Part shown: positions 10,601 to 23,064 of the stretch, one piece after another
Layout: the number at the start of each line of letters is the position of its first letter
How positions within the stretch are numbered: position 1 is the first letter of the stretch
Position numbers and translations under genes: made by a program
DNA from: Coptis chinensis
Taxonomy: Eukaryota > Streptophyta > Magnoliopsida > Ranunculales > Ranunculaceae
Length of the DNA stretch: 64,000 bases
Assembly (NCBI GenBank): GCA_015680905.1
Contig: CM027380.1
Span: 15,642,001 to 15,706,000, forward strand
Reading direction: 5' to 3'
Notes under the pieces: generated by a model
Told to the model about the DNA's origin: nothing
The model's input: only the letters and a program-made list of their open reading frames with translations
The model's database searches: none

Positions 10601-13600
10601 TGCGTATATATTATTTGGTGGTGGTGGGAGTGGATGAGGCATGAATTCAATGTGTTTGTACACGAGAAGAGGGTTCTCATGTCAGTCGGAGTATGATTTA
10701 TATCTCCTATAACCTATTTAGCCGTTGGTTGGTTGAGTGAACAGGGCCAGGTTCTTCTAGCCCAAGTAACAGTAAATAATTCTTCAGCTTCTTAGGTTGG
10801 AGATATATTGGTGCAATTCAGTTGGGCACATCATTTGATGAATTCAAAAGAGTGGCCCTTTCCGTGGGGAATCTGAGTTGTGCTGTGCTAGTCCTGGTCG
10901 GGTGGTGGTCTTTTTACTCATACCCAAACAGGGCCATTCTTGGTAGGGGATATGTAATATAGACCGATTTGCACTCATGTGAGCTGTTTGGTTGGAACGC
11001 AATAGAGCAGTCTTTCTGAGTACAGATATGGAGACCCAGAAGGTCATCCTAGCCATAAAGTGCACTTTTTGGTTATTGGAGCAAAGTGTTCATTGATCTT
11101 ATTATACCCTTTTTGATAAGTTTGTAGCTAGATTTAGGGTTCATGTTTATAGAGATACTTGACTGTGTGAGCTGTTTGGTTGGAACGCAATAGAGCAGTC
11201 TTTCTGAGTACAGATATGGAGACCCAGAAGGTCATCCTAGCCATAAAGTGCACTTTTTGGTTATTGGAGCAAAGTGTTCATTGATCTTATTATACCCTTT
11301 TTGATAAGTTTGTAGCTAGATTTAGGGTTCATGTTTATAGAGATACTTGACTGTGGTGTGTGCAGTTTGTGATTGTGTGGTTGGTTGTTCTCTTGTTTAT
11401 ATATAATTTTTCAACTTCACCTTTTTTTAGCAGTTGTAGGTTTTCTCGACCTACTTTTTCCCTTGAGGAATCAGACGTTCACTACTTGCATGATTTTAGT
11501 TTGTTACACTGAGCGACTGAGCGTATTGTTTGATTTATAAGTTATAATAAACAATTTTTTTCTAGAAATCCAAGGAGTTCAATTTAATCGTTCAACCAAC
11601 ACTAATATTAGAGATGATGCTGTATTGACTTCTGTGCTTATCTACATCCTTTTACATTCCTCATGACTTTGTACGTGCATATGAAATTTGAAGTATTTGT
11701 AATATCTTACTGCTCATTTCACTCTCGACTAAGTATGTTCTAGTAGTTGACCTAAACCATGTTTTTGACAGTCTTGCAGCCATTGGAAGGAAGCGGCCCC
11801 TTCATTATAAAACTGTTCTTTCTGCACTCATTGGCTTTGATCCCAACTTGAAGACGCCTAAAGGTGGCCATGCCGCTAGTATCCAGTATTCATTAAGGAC
11901 TGCATATTTGGGGTTTTTACGGTGTACACATCCAGTAATTATTGAGGTAATGATATTTCATCTATTCTGTGTAGTAGTGTTATTAATGGGGTAATTTGCA
12001 TCCAAACTACATCATCGATAAAAGGTGGAAACTACAGAAAATCAATAACAATGTTAGTGGCCATATTGGATCAATCAGGAGAGAGATAGAGAGTCGTAAA
12101 TTAAGAATGTGAGGCTTGCAGGAGATGGAGGATGTTGAAGGCTGGTGGTGGTGTCTGGTTGGCACGGATTTGAGGGGTTCAGAGTCTGGTCAAATTTTAT
12201 TTTTGTGTCGTCGGTCTTAGCCTTTTGGTTAGGTTAGAGGCTGTAATATTAGAGAGGGGGTTCCTGTAGGTGTATCATGGTTTTGGGTGATGGTCTTAAG
12301 GTATTAACTGCTGGCTAATCCTCATGTTTTGATGTAATTCTCTTTCGATTACATCAAAAAATGTCTTTTAGCTATCAACAAATATATCGACAACCTTAAC
12401 ACTTGTTGGATTGGTAGCACATCTTCCTGCTTCAGCAGATTTCTTTTATTACTGCCTACTAGACAAACTTGTTTTTTGGTTCATATTCTCCTCTTCTTTA
12501 TTTTACCAATTCAGGTTCTATAAGTAAATATCTAGGTTTATAGCTAACGAAAATTTATCATTTAGATGGGAGGGATTTCATTGTATGCATCATATATTCC
12601 TGGCAAGTTTTATTTATTTTTCATTAATCTCTTTCCGGATTGATGGGGGTTCAGTCACGAGATAGATTACTTGGGGAGTTGAGAGGGATGAATGCTGGAG
12701 ATGCAGCTGATCAAGTTATAAGGAAAGTTGATAAAATGGTAAAGAGCGGTGATCGTGCTTCCCGTGATTGTAGATTTAGCAAGGTAACCGGTTTTCCATC
12801 TGGTCATGTCATTGGACTGACTTTCTGATAGAGTTTCATTAATCAGTTTGTTCTCCATTTTCTGATCATCAGGAGGATCAGCTACCTGCTACTGGGGACT
12901 TCACAAAAAAAAGGTCTATGCTTCTGGATACTGAGGGACTGAATAGCATTGATGACCCCCCTGCAAAACGGTCTTGTTATGGTCCTGTAGGAAATTCGAG
13001 CCTAATGCCAACTGATTTTGGCCAAGATGACATTACTTTAAATGGAACATCTCAAACAGCGCCCTTTTTGGATGGTAGTTTTACTCCTGTTCAGCAAATG
13101 ATTGCCATGATTGGTGCTTTACTGGCGGAAGGGGAAAGAGGTGCGGAATCACTTGAAATTTTGATCTCAAATATTCAACCTGACCTGATGGCTGATATCG
13201 TCATGGCTAATATGAAACACTTGCCTAAGAGTTGCCCTCCCTTAACAAGTAGACTTGGGAACAATCAAGTAACTTCGCAGGCATTATCTTCAAGTACTCC
13301 ATCACCAGCTGTGCCAACGGTTGCTTCTACTGTCTCTCTGCAATCTCCAATTTTCACTTCACAAGTTGCTTCATCTTCTTCTTCTAGGACAGCAATGAGC
13401 AATTCATCTGATACTACCTCAACTTCTAATCTTCCTGCAGATTTAAAGCGTGATCCACGAAGGGTAAACTGGCCAGCATGTAATTTTGGCGTTTACTGCA
13501 CCTTTATACATTTGTGATTTTGTTTATTTATTTTTTCTTTAAATTTGTATGTTTCTGAAATCTCTTAAAAAATAAAAAGGAATCTTGTCTAGAATTTCAA

Positions 13601-16600
13601 ATTTTGTCCTTTTTATTGAATTTTTATGGCCAATTATTAAAAGACATGTTGAGGATTAATGTAGTCTTGGTCCTTTCAGGATCCTCGCCGCCTTGATCCT
13701 CGGCTTGCACCATCACCTGTTGGTGTGCAATCAGTTCCCTTGAAGGAGGATGTCGGTGATGTACAGTCTGGAATTGTTGATTCAGTTAATTTAAGTAGTC
13801 TTGTTTCTCTACCTGTGGTGACTAAGCATGACAATGGTCCACAACCTCTGACATGTAAGAATGACATAGAGATTTCAGAAATATCAGCAACTATCTCAAC
13901 TGATCAACCGATCACCGTTGAAAGTTTGGAGGTTATGAAAGGTAGGGACATGGACTTTGGTGCAGAGGCCGTTGCGCCTTTGCATACTGCGCTTTCTCCT
14001 GATCACATTATGGACCAGGAGACAGTGACATCAACCTCGGATGCCGTTGTTACAGAAAAGCTTGACGATTATGTGCTGGAGTCTGATCAGGATTCCCCTG
14101 CTGTCTCAAGTACATCTGCCTCAGAAGAGACATCTCATGATTTACCCCCTATTCCATTATATGTTGAGATGACTGAAGAACAGAAGTGCAGTGTGAGTAA
14201 GATGGCACTTGAGAGAATATTTGATTCTTACAAAGAAATACAATCAACAGGATATGGCCAGACACGCATGGCGATACTTGCTCGTTTGGTGGCACAGGTA
14301 GCTTATGCATGTATATTAGTCACTATCTCCATTGATAGGTATTTTTGTTCATATTTTTTTTTAGTTTTCACGTTACTTATTGGTATTCTGAACCTCTTGT
14401 GACATGATCCATGCAAACCCTTTCACTGTTGCACTATGAGGAGTTAATAGTCTGCTTACCACACAGATTAGTCCAGTATCTCAGAGTTTAATTTGCACGA
14501 AAAGAAAATCTAGAGTTAGGGGGATAAGTAAATCCGTCCCTTTATCTCTGTTTTTTTTTCCAGTTTTTTGGGGGATAAGTAAAGACAAACAAATCATCCT
14601 AATGGTTCTCAGAGAAAGATCCACCCTTCCTCATGAAGGGAAAAGTCTGTTCAAGGGAACTATTTTGTCTGTTACTTTTCTGATAATATGGCTGTTTGAA
14701 TCCTCCTTGCTCTCCAGTCGGAATTGCATCAAATAGAATACATTTCCTTAGGGTACGAGGTTTGATCTTTAATGTTTATTTTTATGGTAGATATCTCTTA
14801 TATTGCACTCTGGTCCTATCCTCACGTTGGCATTTCAGAACTCCTTGGACAAAGAAATTGTGTAGACATAACTACATAAGAATGATAAGAGTTGGCATTA
14901 ATTTTTGATTTTTTTCACTCTTTAGAAGTAGAAAATTTAATGCACATATGCACACATGGCGAAAAATAAGAATCATGCTGGGGTTAGACAGACCACAACT
15001 AGATCAGATCATTTCAAGACTAACTTCTCAGGCAGACCTACAAAGGATGAAAGGGCTGCCTATCTTCTAGCTTGCTTTTCTACTTCTAAATTCTAATGAA
15101 TCTTTATTCATTGCTACCATAGCTTATTCTAAACTCAAGATACTCTAGGGATGTTTGTTAGATTGTTATACTACTGTGAGTACTGGATATTGCTCTGCTT
15201 ATTACTTTTATGCATAAATAAAAGTTGCAAGTTCTAAACTCTCGCAACTTTTGATTTTTGATCTGCATATTGGTTTTTTTTTACTTAGGGTGAATGGAAA
15301 GCACTTAAAAAAGTTTCAAGTGATACTAACTATTAAAAGGAAATGAAGATATTATGATAATATGTTGTTTGAGGGAACAAGATCATGATTATCATGTTGT
15401 CTTGTTAATGTGAACAATTTCGAGGGGACAAAGATGATAAAATTAAATTTCCTTTTCTATCACAAAATAATGAGAGGAAATAAAGATATTAGCAAAAAAG
15501 TGGCAAAAGCACGTGACATGAGGAGCATGTTTAAGAAATTAGCAATATTCAAAGTTTCACTTGCAACCCAAGCACTTCCCAGGGTATACTGATAAGCATT
15601 GAAGTTTATTAATATTGAGTTATTGACTGACAAGGAGTATTATAGATAGGTAAGGTACAGTGATGTTGCAGATATATAGAAGTGTTATTAGTATTAGACT
15701 ATTAGTGTATGATTTCATATTATCTCGTTCAACTTTTTTATAAGCTGACTTAAGCTGATTGAAGGAAACACTTTGGCTGAGGGAACAGTACCATGAAAAT
15801 AATGTTGTCTTGTTAGGCTGAACCACTTTGAGTTCTTGTTAATAATTTGCAGTAATTTAATTAGGGCTGTTTGAAAAATCTAACCTCATGTATCGGGGTC
15901 GTTTGTCACCTTTCATCGATAATACATCTAGCCAAAATCAGGTCTTCTTTCAACTTTTAAGCAACTTGAAACTTGTGATCATTTTCGGAAAAGTAGTATG
16001 TGTTTGCTTTATAATGTGAGATACTATTGATAGCATATTACACATTGATATTGATTGTATTCTCTCTCTGCAGACAGATGTGGACGAGGATATTGTTTCG
16101 ATGTTGCAAAAGCATACGATATTGGACTATCAACACCAGAAGGTACAAAATTATAATTACGCACACTTTTCTGTTTTTCCTCCCATTGTTGGTGGAAGCT
16201 TCTTATAGGAACTGTGGTTCATATTTTTCGTCTGAAATATTTTTAAAAATTCGTTGGTCATGACCAGATTTCTTGGAATCTTAAGGACCCCCACCTTACA
16301 TTTTGATTTTGCAGTTTGACTGACCAGAATGTGTTGGTAAAAATGATGAGGAACCTTAGACGTATATCTGGAGAAAAAACGTACCGAACTACACAGTCAC
16401 TAAAATCTCTTGGCGCACAATTTCTCTTGTTTTTTAGCGTTGGACTTTAATCATGGGACCAAGTGCTGCAAAATGAATGTGGCATTATAATGCAATAAAA
16501 ATATGGCTTCCTGGTCATCTTATATATTGCATTTTTCCTTTCTAATTTGGTTGTTGATTAGAAAATTCAAGTGTTGCATTGGCTGGCTTATGTTTTTCAC

Positions 16601-19600
16601 ACCCTATCCATGTCCGATTCTTTCTTTCTGCTTCCATCACTCTAATTAATGTTGTTGGCCCTTTTTTTATATCCTTTACGTAAGAAGAAACTGTAAAGAA
16701 ACAAATTGATTTCTATTATGTACGTAATATCAGAAATTGTCAAAGACAATATGGATTGTGATAGATTGATAAGGTCAATGCACTTTAGCACCTAGATACT
16801 GCTAAATCGATGGATTATATACTTTAATACAGTTAATGTACTTCAGAATTTTTCCATTCATTACACCATTTTGGTTTTTGTTTTTCCAGGGGCACGAACT
16901 CGCACTGAATGTCTTGTACTACCTGCATACCATAGTGGTCTCAGCCATAGATGAAAGTTCATCATCCGCTGCCAATACATATGAAAAGTTTCTCCTAGCT
17001 GTGGTACACAATTTTGCTTGTCCAAAATTTTAAATTGGTTATGTTTTTTACTTGTCAGTAAATAATTGCACTTTTTTGTGCAGGCAAAGTCATTATGGGA
17101 TAAATTTCCGTCTTCAGACAAGTCATTTAGTAGGTTTCTTGGTGAAGTTCCTCTATTGCCTGAGTCTGCTTTGAAACTGTTAGAGGATCTTTGTTATTCC
17201 GATGGCTCTGATTATCATGGGAGAGATGTGCCTGATGTTGATCGTGTCACTCAAGGCCTTGGTGCTGTTTGGAGCTTAGTTTTGGGACGCCCACTTTATA
17301 GGAAAGCATGCTTGGATATAGCCTTACGGGTACTTTGCTTATCCATACTTCTTGACAGATTGTTTTCATGCTATACCATTTTGAAGGGTTGTTCTGTGTT
17401 ACTTATGCACCCTTTTTGTTTTTCAAATGTTAGTGTGCTGTTCATCCGCAAGACGATGTTCGAGCAAAAGCTATCCGACTGGTATGTGGTGACGGAATAG
17501 TTGGATATTATGGCTCGGACTCCTAGAAAATTGTATAAATGCATTCGGTATCCATTATTTGTGGTGTGATTGTTAGTGGGTTGATATTGGGTTTTGTATT
17601 TGCCAGGTTGCCAACAAACTATATCCACTTGGCTATGTGTCAGAAAACATTGAGCAATTTGCAACAGATATGCTGTTGTCAGTTGTTGATCAGCAAGCTC
17701 CAGATGCGGAGACTTCACAAGCTGGATACAACACGCAAGGAATGGAAGAAAATGTATGTTTTTCTCTGTTCATCCTTCGTCTTTATGATGTAAATTTGCC
17801 ACGGATGCAAAACACGGTTTACGCAGTTAAATTGCAGGGTTAGACTTTCATTCATAAATCCTAAGTCAATAAGTTGTACAATTCATCACAAAACACAGAG
17901 AATCTATACCAAACGTTTCTTAACTTATCAACTCAAGAACCGAACTCTGTGACTCTGTGTACACGTGATGGAGAATGTGGTATTTATAATTAATCACTTC
18001 TGCTAGCCAAGTAAACCAAATGTAATTTGAAAACCTGGAAGAAAAGAAAAAAGGATTTCATCCCAGTCTAATTAGAAGACTTGGATTAAAAGAAAAAGAT
18101 GTCTTTCTAATTTCTACTCAATGCACTAAAGTAGGAAAGAAAGTTATTTGCTGGAAAATACAGCAAATATTAAAAAGACGTAAAACTAGTCCACGAACTC
18201 ACGAAGTATGATTAGTAGAATTCTGGTTTCTATCCGCTGCACCATGTACCTTGTGACACCCCAAATTTCGACAAAATCGGATAAGAATGTTTGTACCAAA
18301 CTTCTCGATTTCCGAGGTGTGAAAGCATTTCCAAAATAAACAAACTATTCCCACCCCCTAACTGGTCTAAATATCCTAACACCCTATATGTCATTATTAT
18401 TATTTTTTATTATTTTTGGTTTTTCCGTGTGTTTTACATCCAGGTGGGAGGTCAAGAAACATCAGTCAGTGGCTCTCAAAATTCAGAAACCGGAGCTTCA
18501 GAGAATGACTCTATGAGAGGCCCTCAACAGGTTTTGCAAAGTTTTTCAAATGTATCCGTCTCTCAAGCTCAACGCAGGATGTCTCTGTTTTTTGCTTTAT
18601 GTACAAAGGTTTGCCTTCACTGTTGTGTCTTTCGAATGGATTCAGTTTGAATATTGGAGGGGATCATTAAAAGATAACAATCTATTACTGGTATATATTG
18701 TTTACAGAAACCTAGTCTTCTTCAACTTGTTTTTGATGTTTATGGACGCGCTCCCAAGATTATTAAGCAGGTTCCTCTCGTGTTAACTGGATTCTCTCTA
18801 GCTCTCGAGAAAATTGTTGGATTATATTCTTTCTGTGTATCAATCATAGCTAGTTTTCTAAAATTTTAGTTCTGCAACCTTTTGAGGTGTTGCAGGCTGT
18901 CCATCGTCACATCCCAGTTCTTTTGAAGAATCTTGGATCATCATATTCTGAATTATTGCATATAATTTCTGATCCTCCGCAAGGAAGTGAAAATCTTCTG
19001 ATGCTGGTATATTCTTTTTTTATACGGCCTCGTTTCCTTAATTTTCTTTGAGATCCTACATAATCTTTGATGCCATATTAGCCATTTGTGAATGATTTCA
19101 ATTTATTTTATTTTTTCATCTGCAAGGTCTTGCAAATATTAACTGAAGAAACAGCGCCTTCTGCTCAACTGATATCCACTGTTAAATATTTATATGAAAC
19201 TAAACTGAAGGTACTCAACGCTCTCCGAGCTTTTTGTATCTGGTTACTTGTCTGTGATGAATTTTCTTAGGATTTGATTCTTGTGAATCTTTGTTCCCTT
19301 ACAGGATGCTGCCGTTCTTATTCCAATGCTATCACTTCTGTCCAAAGACGAGGTTTTTGTTACAGTTTATTATTATTATTTTGCTGTTTATACTTGTATA
19401 GTAGAATAACCTGATTCTCTTAAATAAATTCTTTGGAGTTGATGCCATCGCCACCACCTCTTTAGAGATATGCTTGTAGTTCATCTTCTCCAAATATATT
19501 TATGCTATTCCATTTGGAATGGATATGGGGGCCCATGCCTTTTTGCATGTACAGTTCTTGCATGAAAATGTTGCCTATTTATGCTATCACATGAAAATGT

Positions 19601-22600
19601 TGAAATATGGCCTTTGGCATGTACAGGTTTTGCCTATTTTTGCTCGTCTTGTTGATCTTCCACTAGAGAAGTTTCAGGCTGCTTTAGCTCGAATTCTTCA
19701 GGTACATTTATTTTCATGTGTTTTTGTTATGCATTCGTCCTTATCCATTGAGCAAGATATTCTATTGTCACTCTCTGTCTCTCTCTTTCTGTGTGTGTGT
19801 GTGTGTATTGTAAGCTTTGGTAGGAGAGTTATATTTGATTCAATAGCAGATAGTCTTACTCTGGATATTCAGTAGCGTTTAGTTAATTTCTTTTTGTGTC
19901 TATGATTGTGGTCAACAACTTTATGGTCGGTTTAGAAGCTCCTTAGTGCCTGCTAACCCATATGATATCTTTGGAACTTAGTGCATGGTCAGATTGTAAA
20001 TAACTTCTAAAAATAAAATAAAATAAAAAGATTTAAGATTGCCATGGAGTTGAGTTCAAGGGTGATGGCGAAGGCTAATCCATAATCCATATGATATCTT
20101 TGGACCGAGCACCTGGTCAGATTGAAGATTGCCCCTGGAGATGAGTCCAAGGGTGATGGGCGAAGGCATTCCCCCTCTGTCAGCAATTGTTGCTTGTACT
20201 TAATCATATTTTTATATGAATGATATTTTCCTTCTACCAAAAATAAAGTTTCTGGCTTCAGCCAATTTGCTACATCTCCGATGTTCTTGAAGACGTAATT
20301 GCTTTTGGGGGCAGAACTCTTTTGCATGGCTATATGGTGGGGGAGAAGCAATGATGGTTCTACGGAATTGAAGAGCAGACCATCTCTTGGAGCAGTGGGG
20401 TTTTTTTGGGGGAAAATGATTTAAACTTTCTGAAGATACCTCCTACCTCATTAAAGATTTGTGTGTTTAGATGGAGGGATCTAACTGCTAATTCTACTGG
20501 GTATTTCATGTTATGTTTATTGGAGATGTGACCCTATTTTTGTTCCCACGTTTTTGTTCCATTGTACAAAACCTAAGTTATGCCTTGCTTCTATCAATGA
20601 AAATTGCTCTCTTAGTTTAGTGTTTAATGGTTTTGCATGACAGGGTTCAGCTCACACAGGTCCAGCATTGACACCAGCAGAAGTGTTGGTTGCAATTCAT
20701 GATATTCATCCTGAGAAAGATCGAATTCCACTGAAAAAGGCAAGTTTCCCTGTAAATTTTTGTTTCAATTAAATTTAGTTTTTGGATAATACTTGGGGTA
20801 TGCATGAACTTCAGAGTCAACCCAAAACACAACAGTTCATGGATGACTGTTGTGGGTAGACTGACTGTCTACCAGATTGGTTACTCGAGCTCAATGTCTA
20901 TTTGTTTACTTACAGTCTGTAAATCATTTTCATGTCGATTCAGATAACAGATGCTTGTTCTGCTTGTTTTGAGCAACGTACGGTCTTTACACAGCAGGTC
21001 TTAGCAAAGGCCTTAAACCAGCTGGTGCGTACACCTGAAGCAATATGTAATGTGCTTTAGTTTGTTTTATGTTTCTGTAATGACTGCTTGTTTTTCAGGT
21101 TGACAAAACTCCTATTCCTTTGCTTTTTATGAGAACAGTTATTCAAGCCATTGACGCTTTTCCTTCTCTGGTAAAGTCTGTTTCATTACCTTTCTCTTGT
21201 TATCGTCCGCTCTACATTTTTTAATTATTTTTGGCTTGGGTATTGTCATGAATTTCTTGAGTTACTGATTTGCCTCTGAGTCTCATGCTTGAGAAATTAC
21301 TCTTCGAAGTGATGTAATTTATCTCAAGGTGCTTGTCTTCGAGCTTGAAATATGTTAAGAGATGATTCTGATTACCATCCCTTGCTTATTTTTCCAGGTT
21401 GATTTTGTAATGGAGATACTCTCAAAGCTTGTGAGTAAACAGGTAAGCAAAGTAATGTGTATTTCTACATTTACTGCTTTATTTGACTTTGTGGTGGTGG
21501 TGTGTATGTGTGGTGGTGGGGGGTGGGAGCTGTGGGGAGATACCGTATATGAAAAACGTGATTTTGTTGTGGTGACATATATGTTTTCTTCTTCCTGTAT
21601 GTCAAGATTTGGAAGATGCCAAAATTGTGGGTGGGGTTCTTGAAATGTGCATATCAGACACAGCCACATTCTTTTCGCGTGCTATTGCAGGTATTTTTAT
21701 GGTTGGCATCCTGAATTGCAGAAGTTTGGGTTACCCTCATAGACTTGTTTCATTTTACTTTTTCGTTGTTCTATTTGTTGTTTGCAGTTACCTCCCCAGC
21801 AGCTTGAGAGTGCTCTGAATAGACATGCTAACCTTAGAGGTCCACTTGCTGCTCACTCTAGCCAACCCAATATACGATCTTCATTACCAAGGTAATTTTC
21901 AAGTCTATCTGGGAAGCAGTACGTTCATGTTTTAAAAACCAGCACACAACTCGCACACAACATTTTGTTACTGGCTTTCAGAAGCCTGTTTGCCTGCGCA
22001 TTTTTGGAATTTCAAATATAAGTAAGGTCATAGCAGAAAACCGGGGTGATGAGTATTTTTATTGCTATACAAGAAGCACTTGCTCTAATGTTTCAGCAAT
22101 TTATTATAGACATTTGCTTCTGTGACCATAGTGGTGTTTGTATAATGGAAGCGTGGCTTCATGGTTCAGATGATGCTTCACCTCTGCAGTTCTTAACTAT
22201 CTCACTTCCGAATGAACTGTGTACCTTTTCTCTAATGTGCTACATTCGGGTACCTCAGTTCTCTGTGTTGTAGATAAAATAGGACAGGTATAATTCACTA
22301 AAAATGTTCAAATGTGAAAACTCCTGTCGTTTTTGATCATTCCTAATGAATGCTCTCTCATCAGTGAGTTTAAGTCGTCTGTACCTCAGTTACCAAAAAA
22401 AAGTTCCCTGTGTTGTAGATAAAATAGGACAGGTATAATTCACTAAAAATGTTCAAATGTGAAAACTCCTGTCGTTTTTGATCATTCCTAATGAATGCTC
22501 TCTCATCAATGAGTTTAAGTTGTATCTCGAAGTTAGGACCCATTTTTTTCATGGTCACAACATTAAGCCTTCGATAATTATATGCAAATTTTATCAAAAG

Positions 22601-23064
22601 AAAACTACAGATAAACATACAGTTGTGGTCGTATGTCATTACTAGTTCTAAGGAGTAGTCTGTACTTGGGATATAGTATGCAGTCAAATGTCACATTGTA
22701 TAGAAAACTAAAGAGTTTCATGGCAGACATCTGAAAGAATTGTAGTTTTCAAATCTTTTGTGCTTTATATAGAAATTTCCTCCAGATATTGCTATTATAT
22801 GCATGCTGCACCATTCTTCATGAAGATACAATTTAGTAGTATTTTGGCGTTGGGTATTGTCACTGCTCCACATTATTGTATACTTGTGGCTTTGGCATCA
22901 AACAGTTAAAAAGGGATTATGATGTAACTTTATTGTATGAAAGCAGATCTACGCTGGTGGTTTTGGGTCTTGCTTGTGAATCACAGACACAGAAATCGTT
23001 TCTTCCATCTGCCTTGCATGCTTCAGAAACGAGTTCATCATTTCATGGAGCCACATTGACATGA
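4663..23064 (+). CDS. ESP4: Symplekin-type mRNA 3'-end processing scaffold protein (27 coding exons, 1,334 aa)
   Basis: This is a symplekin/Pta1-family HEAT-repeat scaffold of the nuclear cleavage and polyadenylation machinery, resembling Arabidopsis ESP4. Exons join in frame: 4663-4865, 5198-5357, 5854-5946, 6609-6711, 6835-6997, 11772-11946, 12655-12783, 12873-13463, 13680-14297, 16074-16142, 16890-17003, 17084-17329, 17434-17481, 17607-17753, 18444-18608, 18708-18770, 18896-19006, 19127-19210, 19305-19352, 19627-19701, 20644-20739, 20944-21024, 21099-21170, 21398-21442, 21607-21690, 21788-21891, 22947-23064 (stop TGA). The N-terminal SYMPK/PTA1 region spans roughly residues 100-340 (GHPILDPAWLASEANKSLG; ARRP-like AAIGRKRPLHY). 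A disordered Ser/Pro-rich linker follows (about 340-745, including LKRDPRRDPRRLDPRL). The Symplekin C domain is at about 1105-1290 (ITDACSACFEQRTVFTQQVL; IWKMPKLWVGFLKCA). No internal stop or frameshift was found. The gene symbol is by family resemblance; splice sites were chosen by eye. Confidence 0.93.
8875..9055. repeat. Diverged tandem duplication, about 111 bp period, in intron 5
   Basis: The first copy starts GGTGAATTGATATGTTTCTG and contains CAATTGTCAGAGTGAAGTCC. The second starts at about 8986 with GGTGAATGGATATTTTCTGA and contains AATTGTCAGGGTGAAGTCC. Both continue into GGAGAACNAGTT. The divergence suggests an older duplication than the one at 10978-11355. Confidence 0.7.
10346..10540. 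repeat. Tandem duplication, 98 bp period, in intron 5
   Basis: The first copy (10346-10443) and second copy (10444-10540) both begin TTCTTTCAGTG(A/G)ATTGTTC and include GCTAAGATTGCTAACT and GGGTCTGTAAGATC. They differ at about a dozen positions by eye. Each copy carries a TTTCTTTCAG that could act as a cryptic splice acceptor. That is an observation; no cryptic exon is claimed. Confidence 0.8.
10978..11355. repeat. Apparently perfect tandem duplication, 188 bp period, in intron 5
   Basis: The first unit begins TGTGAGCTGTTTGGTTGGAA at 10978 and is repeated from 11166, running through ...AGAGATACTTGACTGTG. I saw no mismatch between the copies over the whole unit. Such identity indicates a recent duplication, or an assembly error. 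Confidence 0.9.
19960..20168. repeat. Partial tandem duplication in intron 20 of the symplekin-like gene
   Basis: CCATATGATATCTTTGGA, then CTGGTCAGATTG or CATGGTCAGATTG, then GAGT(T/C)CAAGGGTGATGG and CGAAGGC occur in the same order from about 19960 and from about 20088. The first copy carries an extra AAATA-rich tract (about 20004-20032). The copies have diverged moderately. The repeat is intronic and non-coding. Confidence 0.7.
20740..20943 (+). other. GC-AG intron (intron 21) of the symplekin-like gene
   Basis: Exon 21 ends ...CTGAAAAAG and the intron begins GCAAGT, so the donor is GC rather than GT. The acceptor is GATTCAG|ATAACAGATGC. The joined peptide ...RIPLKK|ITDACSACFEQR keeps frame in the conserved Symplekin C domain, and no nearby GT gives the same join. 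AAG|GCAAGT is the strong context typical of functional plant GC-AG introns. Confidence 0.85.
22263..22526. repeat. Near-identical tandem duplication, 145 bp period, in intron 26
   Basis: CTGTGTTGTAGATAAAATAG starts at 22263 and again at 22408. The following 118 bp differ by about two bases (one is ATCAGTGAG versus ATCAATGAG). The spacer between copies has an extra A-run. The duplication lies between the penultimate and last coding exons. Confidence 0.85.

Larger units (their letters stand above)
6998..11771 (+). other. Large intron 5 (about 4.8 kb) of the symplekin-like gene
   Basis: It runs from donor TTG|GTGAGT to acceptor TTTTTGACAG|TCTTG and joins codons in phase 2. It is far longer than every other intron of this gene (mostly 75-700 bp, with two others of about 1.8 and 1.1 kb). 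It holds no supported gene. It has at least three local tandem duplications (8875-9055, 10346-10540 and 10978-11355), and open frames inside it are AT-rich chance frames. Confidence 0.85.
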
